From Rhodospirillaceae bacterium (GTDB lineage: Bacteria; Pseudomonadota; Alphaproteobacteria; Rhodospirillales_A; Casp-alpha2): a stretch of DNA of 21,840 nt. Both the position numbers and the translations under genes were made by a program. Where the stretch lies: positions 3,132 through 24,971 of the forward strand of contig DNMS01000079.1 in assembly GCA_003488105.1 (NCBI GenBank), written 5' to 3'. Under the pieces are notes generated by a model. It saw nothing but the letters and a program-made list of their open reading frames with translations, had not been told where the DNA came from and made no database searches. Below are positions 1 through 7,643 of this stretch, one piece after another (the stretch's first letter is position 1; each line of letters starts with the position of its first letter).

Positions 1-551
1 GCGATGCACAGGCGCTGCTGCTGGCCGCCGGAAAGCCCGGTGCCGGGCTGATCCAGCCGGTCCTTGACCTCGTTCCACAGGCCGGCCTTTTCCAATGCCG
101 TCTGGACGATGCCCTCCAGTTCGGAATTGGAATTGGTCAGGCCGTGAATGCGCGGGCCGTAGGCGACGTTGTCGAAGATCGACTTGGGAAAAGGATTGGG
201 CTTCTGGAACACCATGCCGACCCGGGCGCGCAGATGCACGACGTCGATGGTCTTGTCGTAGATGTCCTGCCCGTCGAGGGAAATCTCGCCCTCGACCCGG
301 CAGATGTCGATGGTGTCGTTCATGCGGTTCAAGGAACGCAGGAAGGTCGACTTACCGCAGCCCGACGGGCCGATCAGCGACGTTACTTCGTTCGCCTTGA
401 TGTCCAGGTTGACGTCGAACAAGGCCTGTTTCTCGCCATAGAACACCTTGACGTTGCGGGCCTTGAGCTTGACCGCGTCGGTTTGTGATTGCGTCACGGG
501 GGCGTCTCCGGCCGTGTCCTGGGGAATGCTCTGATTCATGTCGGGGGTCAT
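1..551 (-). CDS. pstB: Phosphate ABC transporter ATP-binding protein PstB (partial, C-terminus off the left edge)
   Basis: This is the ATPase subunit of the high-affinity phosphate importer; it hydrolyses ATP on the cytoplasmic face of the PstCA channel. About 183 residues are present. Visible motifs are the Walker A loop GPSGCGKS, the Q-loop region [12 protein letters not shown] and the ABC signature LSGGQQQR close to the window edge; Walker B and the switch histidine lie outside. PstB-type sequence such as RSLNRMND and [12 protein letters not shown] makes the assignment specific rather than generic ABC. I chose the ATG at 551 because AGAGGAAA lies about 11 bases upstream and pstA ends just before it; an in-frame ATG at 539 is the alternative. 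It is the last visible gene of pstSCAB; phoU and phoB often follow in related genomes but cannot be seen here. Confidence 0.96.
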   Translation of the reverse strand, partial: MTPDMNQSIPQDTAGDAPVTQSQTDAVKLKARNVKVFYGEKQALFDVNLDIKANEVTSLIGPSGCGKSTFLRSLNRMNDTIDICRVEGEISLDGQDIYDKTIDVVHLRARVGMVFQKPNPFPKSIFDNVAYGPRIHGLTNSNSELEGIVQTALEKAGLWNEVKDRLDQPGTGLSGGQQQRLCI

Positions 552-553
552 CC

Positions 554-1882
554 TTACCATTTCCTCTCGAAACGCTTGCGCAGGAAAACCGCGCCCACGT
601 TCATGATTACCAAGAAGGCCAGCAGCACGCAGATCGCGGCCGAGGTGCGTTCCACGAAGGCGCGTTCCGGCGAATCCGCCCATAGATAGATCTGCACCGG
701 CAGCACGGTCGCCGGGTCGAGCGCGCCGTGCGGCACGTCGACGATGAAGGCGACCATGCCGATCATCAGAAGCGGCGCCGTTTCGCCCAGGGCCTGGGCC
801 ATGCCGATGATGGTGCCGGTCAGGATGCCGGGCATGGCCAGCGGCAGCACGTGATGAGTGACGACCTGCAGCGGCGAGGCGCCCAGGCCGTAGGCCGCCT
901 CGCGGATCGACGGCGGCACCGATTTCAGGGCTGATCGGGCGGCGATGATGATGGTCGGCAGGGTCATCAGCGCCAACACCAGGCCGCCGACCACGGGGGC
1001 CGAGCGCGGCATGCCGAAGAAGTTGATGAACACGGCCAGTCCCAGCAACCCGAACACGATGGACGGCACGGCGGCCAGGTTGTTGATGTTGACCTCGATG
1101 GTCTGGGTCCACTTGTTGACCGGGGCGAATTCCTCCAGATAGATGGCGGAGGCCACGGCCAGGGGGAAGGAAACCAGCAGCGTCACCAGCATGGTGAACA
1201 GCGAGCCCATGGCGGCGCCGAAGATGCCGGCCAGTTCCGGTTCGCGGCTGTCGCCGGCGGTGAAGAACGTTGTGTTGAACACGGTCTCGATCAGGCCGCG
1301 GTTTTCCAGGCGCTCGAACCAGGCGATCTGCTTGTCCTTGACGCGGCGTTCGGTCTCGGGGCTGTCCTTGCGGATCTGACCCTTGTTCAATTGGTCGATG
1401 TCGTCGGACATGGGCATCTGCACGGTTACCCGTTCGCCGATCAGGTTCGGGTTGGCCATCACCATGTCGCGGATTTCGTACACCGCGCCGGGGCTGATCA
1501 TGTCGAACAGTTCGCGGCGGTCGCGGCGGCTAGTGACGTCGGGAAACAGGTCGTAATAGGCCTGGCGGATCACGTTACGGTAGTTGGCCGACGACAGCGC
1601 CTGCCGTTCCCGCGTGCCCTCGGGATCGATGTCCTGGGGATAGAGCGTTATTTCCAGGTTGATCATGGTTTGCGTGAAGGCGGGGATCGCCTTGGATACG
1701 ATGGTTGTGAACAGAAGGCCCAGCATGCCCATGGCGAAGGCGATCGCGAGAATGCCATAGGCCTTGAACCGCCGTTCCGCCGCATAGCGGCGCTTCAGGC
1801 CCTTGCTGACGGCGTCGTTGGAATTACGGGTGGTAAGACCCCCGCCGGTCGGGCCGTTCATGATTGGTGCCGCGTCAGTCAT
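554..1882 (-). CDS. pstA: Phosphate ABC transporter permease PstA (long form)
   Basis: This is one of the two inner-membrane permease subunits of the high-affinity phosphate importer. At 442 residues it is much longer than the roughly 300-residue enteric PstA. The extra part is an N-terminal extension with a membrane segment at about 42-64 and a predicted periplasmic stretch to about 200, as in the DUF3333-type extension known from alphaproteobacterial PstA. The permease domain spans about 220-435, with the EAA-type coupling loop [10 protein letters not shown]...LPLAMPG at about 327-352 that docks onto PstB. The start overlaps the pstC stop by 8 bases (1875-1882), which suggests translational coupling. 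pstB starts just after the stop. Identity is secure from motif plus context. Confidence 0.96.
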   Translation of the reverse strand: MTDAAPIMNGPTGGGLTTRNSNDAVSKGLKRRYAAERRFKAYGILAIAFAMGMLGLLFTTIVSKAIPAFTQTMINLEITLYPQDIDPEGTRERQALSSANYRNVIRQAYYDLFPDVTSRRDRRELFDMISPGAVYEIRDMVMANPNLIGERVTVQMPMSDDIDQLNKGQIRKDSPETERRVKDKQIAWFERLENRGLIETVFNTTFFTAGDSREPELAGIFGAAMGSLFTMLVTLLVSFPLAVASAIYLEEFAPVNKWTQTIEVNINNLAAVPSIVFGLLGLAVFINFFGMPRSAPVVGGLVLALMTLPTIIIAARSALKSVPPSIREAAYGLGASPLQVVTHHVLPLAMPGILTGTIIGMAQALGETAPLLMIGMVAFIVDVPHGALDPATVLPVQIYLWADSPERAFVERTSAAICVLLAFLVIMNVGAVFLRKRFERKW

Positions 1883-3260
1883 ATTGCTCTCGATACTTGT
1901 TGACGATGGTGAGGGCGATGATGTTCAGCACCAGAGTGACGCAGAACAGGATCAGGCCGAGGGCGAAGGCGGCAAGGGTCTTGGCGCTGTCGAACTCCTG
2001 GTCGCCGACCAGCAGGGTGACGATCTGCACCGTGACCGTGGTCACCGCTTCGAAGGGGTTGGCCGTCAGGTTGGCGGCCAGGCCGGCGGCCATGACGACG
2101 ATCATGGTTTCGCCGATGGCGCGCGACACGCCGAGCAGAAGCGAGCCGACGATGCCTGGCAATGCTGCCGGCAGGATCACCTGCTTGATGGTCTCCGACT
2201 TGGTGGCACCCAGGCCGTAGGAGCCTTCGCGCAGCGACTGCGGCACCGCCGACATCACGTCGTCGGACAGGGAGGAGACGAAGGGGATGATCATGATCCC
2301 CATCACGATGCCGGCCGCCAGGGCGCTTTCCGACGAAATCGTCAGACCGAAATCGAGCCCCAATCCGCGGAAGAACGGCGCCACCGTCAGGGCGGCGAAG
2401 AAGCCGTAGACCACGGTCGGGATGCCGGCCAGGATTTCCAGCAGCGGCTTGACCGTGCCGCGCACCTTGGTGGGCGCGTATTCGGACATGTAAATGGCGG
2501 CCATCAGGCCGACCGGGGCGGCCACGCACATGGCGATGAGGGAAATCAGCATCGTGCCGGCCAGCAGCGGGACCGCGCCGAACAGGCCGGTCGCCCCCAC
2601 CTGGTCCTTGCGCAGCGCCGTCTGCGGGCTCCATTCCAGGCCGAACACGAAGTCCAGCGGATGTACCTTCTGGAAAAAGCGTAAGGATTCGAACAGCAGC
2701 GACAGGATGATGCCGAGCGTGGTCAGAACGGCGATGGTCGAGCAGATGATCATGATTGCCATGACTGCTTTTTCGACGCTGTTGCGCGCCCGCAGGTCGG
2801 GCGAGATGCGGCCCCGGGCGACCAGGATGCCACCGCAGGTCACGGCGACGAGGATCGCCGTCAACAGCATCTTCGACGTGGTCAGAAGTTGGCCGTAGAA
2901 GGCGGCGGCGTCCTTCAGGTCGAGGTCGATGATCTCGCGGCTGACGATGTCGCCGTTGGCCAGGTTCTTGACGTCGTTCAGCAGCAGGGACAGTTCGTCC
3001 GTGGGCAGGGAACTCATGCTGTCCGGCAGGTTGGCGATCAGCATGCTGTCCATGATGGTGTTTTCAAGCGCCATCCAGCCGACCAGCAGCAGGAACCCGG
3101 GGGCCGCGCACCACAGGCCGATGTAATAGCCGTAGTAGTCGGGCAGCGAATGCAGATTGCGGATCTGACCGCCGGCGGTGGACAGGGCGCGGGACCGGCC
3201 CAGGTAGTATCCGAAGATGGTCAGAAGGGCGAGGACGCCAAACAAAACGGGGAAGCTCAT
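1875..3260 (-). CDS. pstC: Phosphate ABC transporter permease PstC (long form)
   Basis: This is the second permease subunit of the PstSCAB importer. It has 461 residues compared with about 320 for enteric PstC. The N-terminal 200 residues hold membrane segments near 3-20, 48-66, 130-146 and 165-190 plus a predicted periplasmic loop (about 70-125), consistent with the PstC N-terminal extension family known in alphaproteobacteria. The conserved permease domain covers about 225-455 and contains the EAA-type loop REGSYGLGAT...LPAALPG at about 344-369, and the GETM motif at 383-386. It is separated from pstS by 140 bases containing a perfect 12-bp hairpin, so it is probably read from the pstS promoter at a reduced level. 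No strong Shine-Dalgarno is visible before the ATG. Confidence 0.96.
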   Translation of the reverse strand: MSFPVLFGVLALLTIFGYYLGRSRALSTAGGQIRNLHSLPDYYGYYIGLWCAAPGFLLLVGWMALENTIMDSMLIANLPDSMSSLPTDELSLLLNDVKNLANGDIVSREIIDLDLKDAAAFYGQLLTTSKMLLTAILVAVTCGGILVARGRISPDLRARNSVEKAVMAIMIICSTIAVLTTLGIILSLLFESLRFFQKVHPLDFVFGLEWSPQTALRKDQVGATGLFGAVPLLAGTMLISLIAMCVAAPVGLMAAIYMSEYAPTKVRGTVKPLLEILAGIPTVVYGFFAALTVAPFFRGLGLDFGLTISSESALAAGIVMGIMIIPFVSSLSDDVMSAVPQSLREGSYGLGATKSETIKQVILPAALPGIVGSLLLGVSRAIGETMIVVMAAGLAANLTANPFEAVTTVTVQIVTLLVGDQEFDSAKTLAAFALGLILFCVTLVLNIIALTIVNKYREQYD

Positions 3261-3358
3261 GACGCTTCTGGTCCTTGGTTGCGGTACCCGAAATACGGGC
3301 CTGGGAACATTATGAAGAAACGAATAAAGGGTCGGCGGGGGTGCCTGGAGCCGGGCAG

Positions 3359-3386
3359 CCCCCGGAAGGCCGAAGCCTTCCGGGGG
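3359..3386 (-). promoter_or_regulatory. Perfect hairpin between pstS and pstC
   Basis: A 12-bp perfect inverted repeat occupies 3359-3370 and 3375-3386 (CCCCCGGAAGGC / GCCTTCCGGGGG) around the 4-base loop CGAA, starting 15 bases after the pstS stop. On the transcribed (minus) strand no T-run follows, so it does not look like a full intrinsic terminator. By analogy with hairpins between binding-protein and permease genes in other ABC operons, it may protect the pstS mRNA 3' end or partly attenuate transcription into pstCAB. That role is inference. Confidence 0.7.
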
Positions 3387-3400
3387 TAAGCCGGATATGC

Positions 3401-4441
3401 CTAGAGGTCGATGTTGTTGCGCAGCGCGGCGCCGTCTTCACGGAACTTCTTGCGTTCCTTGTCGCCCATCGAGATCAGGCCCTTGTCGCCAAGGTAGCCG
3501 TCGGGGCCGACGGCCTTTTCGGAAGTGAACTCGGCGACATATTCCTTCATGCCGGGGATCGAGCCGACGTGCGCCTTCTTGACGTAGAAGTACAGCGGGC
3601 GCGACACCGGATAGGAGCCGTCGGAGATGGCGTCGAAGGTCGGCGCCTTGTCGTCGATCAGGGAGCCCTGGATCTTGTCGGCGTTCTGGTCGAGGAAGCT
3701 GTAGCCGAACACGCCGAAGGCGTTGGGGTTGGCTTCGAGCTTGCGCACGATCAGCACGTCGTTTTCGCCGGCTTCCACATAGGCGCCGTCTTCGCGGACC
3801 GAATGACAAACGGCCTTATACTTCTTCTTGTCGGACTTCTTCAGGGCGGCGATGTCCTTGAATTTCTTGCAACCGCCTTCCAGGCCCAGTTCGGCGAAGG
3901 CATCGCGGGTGCCCGACGTCGGGGGCGGGCCCAGGACTTCGATCTTGATGTCCGGCAGGGACGCATCGACGTCCTTCCAGGTCTTGTGCGGGTTCGGGAT
4001 CAGCTTGCCGCCTTCGGCCGGGATGTCCTTGGCCAGGGCCAGGAACAATTGCTGACGGGTGATCGACATCTGCTTGGAAGCCTTGGAATTGGCGAGGACG
4101 ATGCCGTCATAGCCGACCTTCACTTCGACGACGTCGGTGACGCCGTTCTTGGCGCAACGCTCGACTTCGGATTTCTTGATCCGGCGCGACGCGTTGGTCA
4201 TGTCCGGGTGCTGGGCGCCGATGCCGGCGCAGAACAGCTTCAGGCCGCCGCCGGAACCGGTGCTTTCGACGACCGGGGTCTTGAACTTGGTGGTTTTGCC
4301 GAACTGTTCGGCGACGGCGGTCGAGAACGGAAACACCGTCGACGAGCCGACGATCCGGATCTGATCGCGCGCTTCGGCGGCGTTGGCCATCGCGACGGCC
4401 ATGCCGGCAACGGCGACGACTGCAAGTGACTTGCGAAACAT
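3401..4441 (-). CDS. pstS: Periplasmic phosphate-binding protein PstS
   Basis: This is the periplasmic solute-binding subunit that captures inorganic phosphate for PstCAB. The 346-residue product begins with a typical Sec signal peptide (MFRKSLAVVAVAGMAVAMAN..., likely cleaved after the AEA at 22-24). Phosphate-binding segments are visible: GSSTVFPFS at 32-40, STGSGGG at 60-66 and TSGTRDAF at 175-182. Four cysteines are present in the mature part (71, 96, 191, 212). The start at 4441 is supported by TAGGAG six bases upstream. Tandem Pho boxes about 100 bases upstream predict induction by PhoB under phosphate limitation. It is the first gene of the pstSCAB unit. Confidence 0.96.
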   Translation of the reverse strand: MFRKSLAVVAVAGMAVAMANAAEARDQIRIVGSSTVFPFSTAVAEQFGKTTKFKTPVVESTGSGGGLKLFCAGIGAQHPDMTNASRRIKKSEVERCAKNGVTDVVEVKVGYDGIVLANSKASKQMSITRQQLFLALAKDIPAEGGKLIPNPHKTWKDVDASLPDIKIEVLGPPPTSGTRDAFAELGLEGGCKKFKDIAALKKSDKKKYKAVCHSVREDGAYVEAGENDVLIVRKLEANPNAFGVFGYSFLDQNADKIQGSLIDDKAPTFDAISDGSYPVSRPLYFYVKKAHVGSIPGMKEYVAEFTSEKAVGPDGYLGDKGLISMGDKERKKFREDGAALRNNIDL

Positions 4442-4539
4442 GGGTAGCTCCTACGTGTCTTGAAGGGATACTGGGTTGTTCGTTATTTCGGAAAGCGTTT
4501 GCCCCCGAACTTCATCGCCGCTCAAACTAAGACCGTCAC

Positions 4540-4579
4540 ACGTCGTATTTATGACATGGATGTTGCAGTTTTATGACAA
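4540..4579 (-). promoter_or_regulatory. Tandem Pho boxes upstream of pstS
   Basis: On the minus strand 4579-4562 reads TTGTCATAAAACTGCAAC, which matches 14 of 18 positions of the enterobacterial Pho-box pattern CTGTCATAAAACTGTCAT. A second copy of the core TGTCATAAA begins exactly 22 bases (two 11-base repeat units) further on at 4556-4548. The 11-base phase is the known PhoB repeat spacing. The sites lie about 100-140 bases upstream of the pstS start. I could not find a convincing -10 element. Confidence 0.8.
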
Positions 4580-4665
4580 CCGGCGATAAAAAACGGCGGA
4601 AATTCAACGATTTTCACGTTTCCGAAACATGACAACCGTGCGGATGTCACATCAGATACGTCTAT

Positions 4666-4709
4666 GGGGAAGGGCGCAGCAGGGGGGGGGCGGCCAGCAG
4701 CCGGGGGGG
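4666..4709 (+). other. Poly-G cluster between pit and pstS (possible G-quadruplex)
   Basis: The plus strand carries runs of 4 G (4666-4669), 3 G (4672-4674), 9 G (4682-4690) and 7 G (4703-4709), with a small CGGC-CAGCA-GCCG hairpin (4691-4703) between the two longest. This lies just after the pit stop codon, where pit RNA would be C-rich and the template strand G-rich. It has the composition of a four-run G-quadruplex motif and could slow RNA polymerase. No classical terminator with a T-run is visible here. It is also a likely place for sequencing or replication slippage. Confidence 0.5.
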
Positions 4710-4719
4710 CTCCGGGCGA

Positions 4720-6198
4720 TCAGGAGAAGGCCCAGGCGAACATCTGGAACAGGACCGCACCCATGAGTGCCGCCGACGGTACCGTGATGATCCAGGCGGC
4801 CACGATGGTCATGAAATGTTGGCGCCGCACCAGCTTGCGCCGGCGGGTCCGCTCCGGGTCGCTGCTGCCGGCGGCCTCCGGTTCCGGGGCCTTGTCGTCA
4901 CGCCCGTGATTGATATGGCTCTTGCGGCCGGTCACCCATTCGCGGAAGAAGCCGACGCCGAACACGGCGCCGATGGCGATATGGGTCGACGACACGGGCA
5001 GGCCGAGCGCCGAGGCGATGATCACCGTGATCGCGGCGGCCAGGGCCACGCAATAGGCGCGCATGGGGTTCATCTTGGTGATTTCGGCGCCCACGGTGCG
5101 GATCAGCTTGGGCCCGAACAGCATAAGGCCCATGGTGATCCCGGCCGCGCCCACGAACAGCACCCAGGTTGGGATGCCGACCTTGCCGTGGGTGCTGCCC
5201 GTGGTTGCCGTGTCGACGACGGCGGCAAGCGGCCCGACCGCGTTGGCCACGTCGTTGGCGCCGTGGGCGAAAGACAATAGGGCGGCCGCGAAAATCAGCG
5301 GCAGCGTGAACAAGGTGCGCACGGATTTGTTGCGGTTTTCCATGCCCGCCGCCTTGCGATGGACCAGGGGGCGGACCACGGCGTAGGTCAGGACACCGAT
5401 GGCCAGCCCGACTAGGGTCACGATTTCGGGGCCCGGCCGCCACAGGTTCTTCAGGCCCTTCATCAACAGATAGGCGGAGAACACGCCGGCCATGAGGGCG
5501 ACCAGCACGGGCACCCAACGTTTGGCGCCGGCGATCTTGTCCTTGCGGTAGATTACGTTGAACTTGATGAAGGCCAGGAACGCGGCGGCGATGACCCCGC
5601 CCATCAGCGGCGAGATCACCCAGCTTGCGGCGATCGCCCCCATCACGCCCCAGTCGACGACCCCGAACCCGGCGGCGGAAATGCCCGCCCCCATGACGCC
5701 GCCGACGACGGCATGGGTGGTCGATACGGGCGCGCTCAGCCAGGTCGCCAGGTTGATCCACAGCGCCGCCGCCAGCAGCGCCGACATCATGGCCCAGATG
5801 AAGATGTCGGGATCGCTGATCTGGTTCGGGTCGACGATGCTTTTGGAAATGGTTTTGACCACGTCACCCCCGGCCAGGATGGCGCCGAGCGATTCGAACA
5901 CGGCGGCGATGATCAACGCCCCGAACATGGGCAGGGCCCGCGAGCCGACGGCCGGACCGACGTTGTTGGCGACGTCGTTGGCGCCGATGTTCAGCGCCAT
6001 GTAGCCGCCGATCACCCCGGCGGCGACGATGAACAGCTGATGGTCCATGCCGACCGTCGCGATCATGGCGACGTTCGATGTGATGGCAAGGAACAGCAGC
6101 GCCCAGCCGATGCGCGAGAACCGGCGCGACAGCGCCTGGGTCGCGTATTCGACGGCGGCCAGCTTGCTCAGGTCTTTGCTTAGGGTCTCTTTATACAT
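4720..6198 (-). CDS. pit: PiT-family inorganic phosphate permease
   Basis: This is an inner-membrane low-affinity phosphate transporter of the PiT family, in which uptake is driven by a cation gradient. The 492-residue product shows both copies of the family signature, GANDVANNVGPAVGS at 72-86 and GANDVANAVGP at 313-323, each followed by the second repeat motif (APVSTTHAVVGG at 156-167; LPVSSTHIAIGA at 400-411). Around ten or more hydrophobic segments are visible. A charged cytoplasmic-looking linker (about 424-460, rich in R, K, E and D) precedes the last membrane helix. An in-frame stop just upstream fixes the ATG at 6198 as the first ATG, although no clear Shine-Dalgarno is seen. It sits between phoR and pstS and has its own Pho-box-like site at 6323-6340, so phosphate-dependent control is likely; whether activation or repression is unknown. 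Confidence 0.93.
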   Translation of the reverse strand: MYKETLSKDLSKLAAVEYATQALSRRFSRIGWALLFLAITSNVAMIATVGMDHQLFIVAAGVIGGYMALNIGANDVANNVGPAVGSRALPMFGALIIAAVFESLGAILAGGDVVKTISKSIVDPNQISDPDIFIWAMMSALLAAALWINLATWLSAPVSTTHAVVGGVMGAGISAAGFGVVDWGVMGAIAASWVISPLMGGVIAAAFLAFIKFNVIYRKDKIAGAKRWVPVLVALMAGVFSAYLLMKGLKNLWRPGPEIVTLVGLAIGVLTYAVVRPLVHRKAAGMENRNKSVRTLFTLPLIFAAALLSFAHGANDVANAVGPLAAVVDTATTGSTHGKVGIPTWVLFVGAAGITMGLMLFGPKLIRTVGAEITKMNPMRAYCVALAAAITVIIASALGLPVSSTHIAIGAVFGVGFFREWVTGRKSHINHGRDDKAPEPEAAGSSDPERTRRRKLVRRQHFMTIVAAWIITVPSAALMGAVLFQMFAWAFS

Positions 6199-6322
6199 GT
6201 CGGGGGATCGTCACTTTCGGCGATTGAGCCGGATGGCGGGATGGGTCGGCGCGGGGACGCAAAGGCCAGGCGCCGTTGCCGCTAGGGCATAGGCGGAAAC
6301 CGCAGGTGGTGGCAATCAGAAT

Positions 6323-6340
6323 GTTACGGATTTATGACAT
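6323..6340 (-). promoter_or_regulatory. Pho box upstream of pit
   Basis: On the minus strand this reads ATGTCATAAATCCGTAAC, 13 of 18 positions matching CTGTCATAAAACTGTCAT. It overlaps the last codons and the stop of phoR (stop at 6332-6334) and lies about 125 bases upstream of the pit start. It shares the core TGTCrTAAAwCyG with the sites upstream of pstS and phoR. PhoB binding is inferred. Confidence 0.7.
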
Positions 6341-7477
6341 ATCCGGGGACGGCATGGCTACAGCGCCGCCGTTGCCGGGCAGCACGCCCTGGCGGGGCGT
6401 TTCTGCCGGTAGATAGACCGTGAAGGTCGATCCTTTGCCCAGGGTGCTTTCCACGGCCAAATGGCCGCGGTGGCGGTTGACGATGTGCTTGACGATGGCA
6501 AGCCCCAGGCCCGTGCCGCCGACGCTTTTGGACCGCGCCTTGTCGACTCGATAGAAACGTTCCGTCAGGCGCGGGATCGCGTCCTCGGGGATGCCTTCGC
6601 CGTGGTCCGTGACCTTGATGGCGACGCCCGAGCGCCCCGATCCGGGAATGCGCTGGGCCGCCTCGACCCGGACGTCGATGGCCTCGCCCTTGGCGCCATA
6701 GCGGATGGCGTTCTCGATCAGGTTACGGAACACCTGGAACAGCTGGTCGGCCTCGCCATAGACCGTTGGCAGGTTACTGCCGTAATTGACGCGGATCGGC
6801 ACGTTGGCGACCTTGGCCTGGACGCTCAGCGCCTCGGTCACGTTCAACAGCACGCCGGCGATATCGACGGGGGCGGTGGGACGGACATGCTCGTTGATCT
6901 CGACCCTGGACAGGGACAGCAGGTCGTCGATCAAAAGTGCCATGCGTTTGGCCTCGCGCAGCATGATGCCGAGAAACCGGGTGCGGGTGTCCTCATCGCT
7001 GCCGGCGGGGCCTTCCAGGGTCTCGATGAAGCCGAGCAGGGCTGCCAGCGGGGAGCGCAGTTCATGCGACGCGTTGGCGACGAAATCGGCGCGCATCTGT
7101 TCGGCGCGTCGCGCGGTCGTCAGGTCGCGCAGGACCAGCACCGCACCGACCCCCTTCACGTCCGGGGCCGGCGGCACCCCGGCGACGTACATTTCGAAAT
7201 TGCGGGTGGTATTGCCCGGCAGGATGACTTCGACCGTGCGGGTCTCGCCCCGGCCGAGCACCTGATCGACGGCGCCCAGCACCCGGGGATGGCGCAGCGA
7301 CATCGCCAGATCCTGGCCGACGCGGGTGATGTCCAAAAGTTCGCGCGCGGCGCCGTTGGCATAGATGACCGACCGCCGCCCGTCCAATAGAACCGTCGGG
7401 TCGGGAAAATGGTCAAGAATGCGGTCGGTCAAAGGGACCATCTGCCTGGTGCCCCGCCTGGTTGTCCGTTCCCGCAT
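6332..7477 (-). CDS. phoR: PhoR-like sensor histidine kinase lacking membrane segments
   Basis: This is a sensor kinase expected to phosphorylate PhoB when phosphate is scarce. The 381-residue protein has a PAS domain at about 16-115, a dimerisation/phosphoacceptor domain with the H-box NASHELRSPL (His138), and a catalytic ATPase domain with N-box RNLIENAIRYG (251-261), G1 DHGEGIP (291-297) and G2 GGTGLGLAI (320-328). The name rests on this architecture plus its place before pit and pstSCAB. Unusually there is no N-terminal transmembrane pair; an in-frame stop at 7520-7522 with no start codon between rules out a longer product in this frame. ATG 7477 and ATG 7441 (residue 13) are both possible starts, and neither has a good Shine-Dalgarno. 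A candidate Pho box at 7560-7577 suggests autoregulation. Confidence 0.88.
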   Translation of the reverse strand: MRERTTRRGTRQMVPLTDRILDHFPDPTVLLDGRRSVIYANGAARELLDITRVGQDLAMSLRHPRVLGAVDQVLGRGETRTVEVILPGNTTRNFEMYVAGVPPAPDVKGVGAVLVLRDLTTARRAEQMRADFVANASHELRSPLAALLGFIETLEGPAGSDEDTRTRFLGIMLREAKRMALLIDDLLSLSRVEINEHVRPTAPVDIAGVLLNVTEALSVQAKVANVPIRVNYGSNLPTVYGEADQLFQVFRNLIENAIRYGAKGEAIDVRVEAAQRIPGSGRSGVAIKVTDHGEGIPEDAIPRLTERFYRVDKARSKSVGGTGLGLAIVKHIVNRHRGHLAVESTLGKGSTFTVYLPAETPRQGVLPGNGGAVAMPSPDMS

Positions 7478-7559
7478 CTTGGGCCCGTGCGGACGGTGTC
7501 CACATCGGGGCCGCGGGCTCTATCTGGGCCTGATGACCTTCTCCGGGGGGATTTGTCAA

Positions 7560-7577
7560 GAAACGGTTTTACGACAG
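7560..7577 (-). promoter_or_regulatory. Pho box upstream of phoR
   Basis: The minus strand reads CTGTCGTAAAACCGTTTC, matching 13 of 18 positions of CTGTCATAAAACTGTCAT, about 83 bases upstream of the phoR ATG at 7477. It is directly followed by a TTGACA hexamer (7559-7554), which could serve as a -35 element, though the matching -10 (TCATCA at 7536-7531) is weak. The second half-repeat is poorer than in the pstS site. The 166-base gap 7478-7643 holds this site and a short GC-rich hairpin (7602-7606 with 7615-7619) after the diguanylate cyclase gene. Confidence 0.6.
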
Positions 7578-7643
7578 CCGCGGGCATATTTCGGCGCCGC
7601 GCCCGGTCTTGGGGCCGGGGCCTCGGGCAATTTCCCAGGGGGG

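Noticed and set aside
540..553. Same CCCCCGACATG string before pstB codon 5 and the pit start as a shared control site
   Set aside because: It is only 11 bases, and in pstB it lies inside the likely coding region; coincidence is the simpler explanation.
3275..4429. A 384-codon open frame antisense to pstS
   Set aside because: pstS on the other strand has signal peptide, binding motifs and Shine-Dalgarno; the antisense frame is a shadow.
4521..4539. A -10 promoter element for pstS downstream of the tandem Pho boxes
   Set aside because: The best hexamers (TTAGTT, TCTTAG) match the consensus at three positions or fewer, too weak to annotate.
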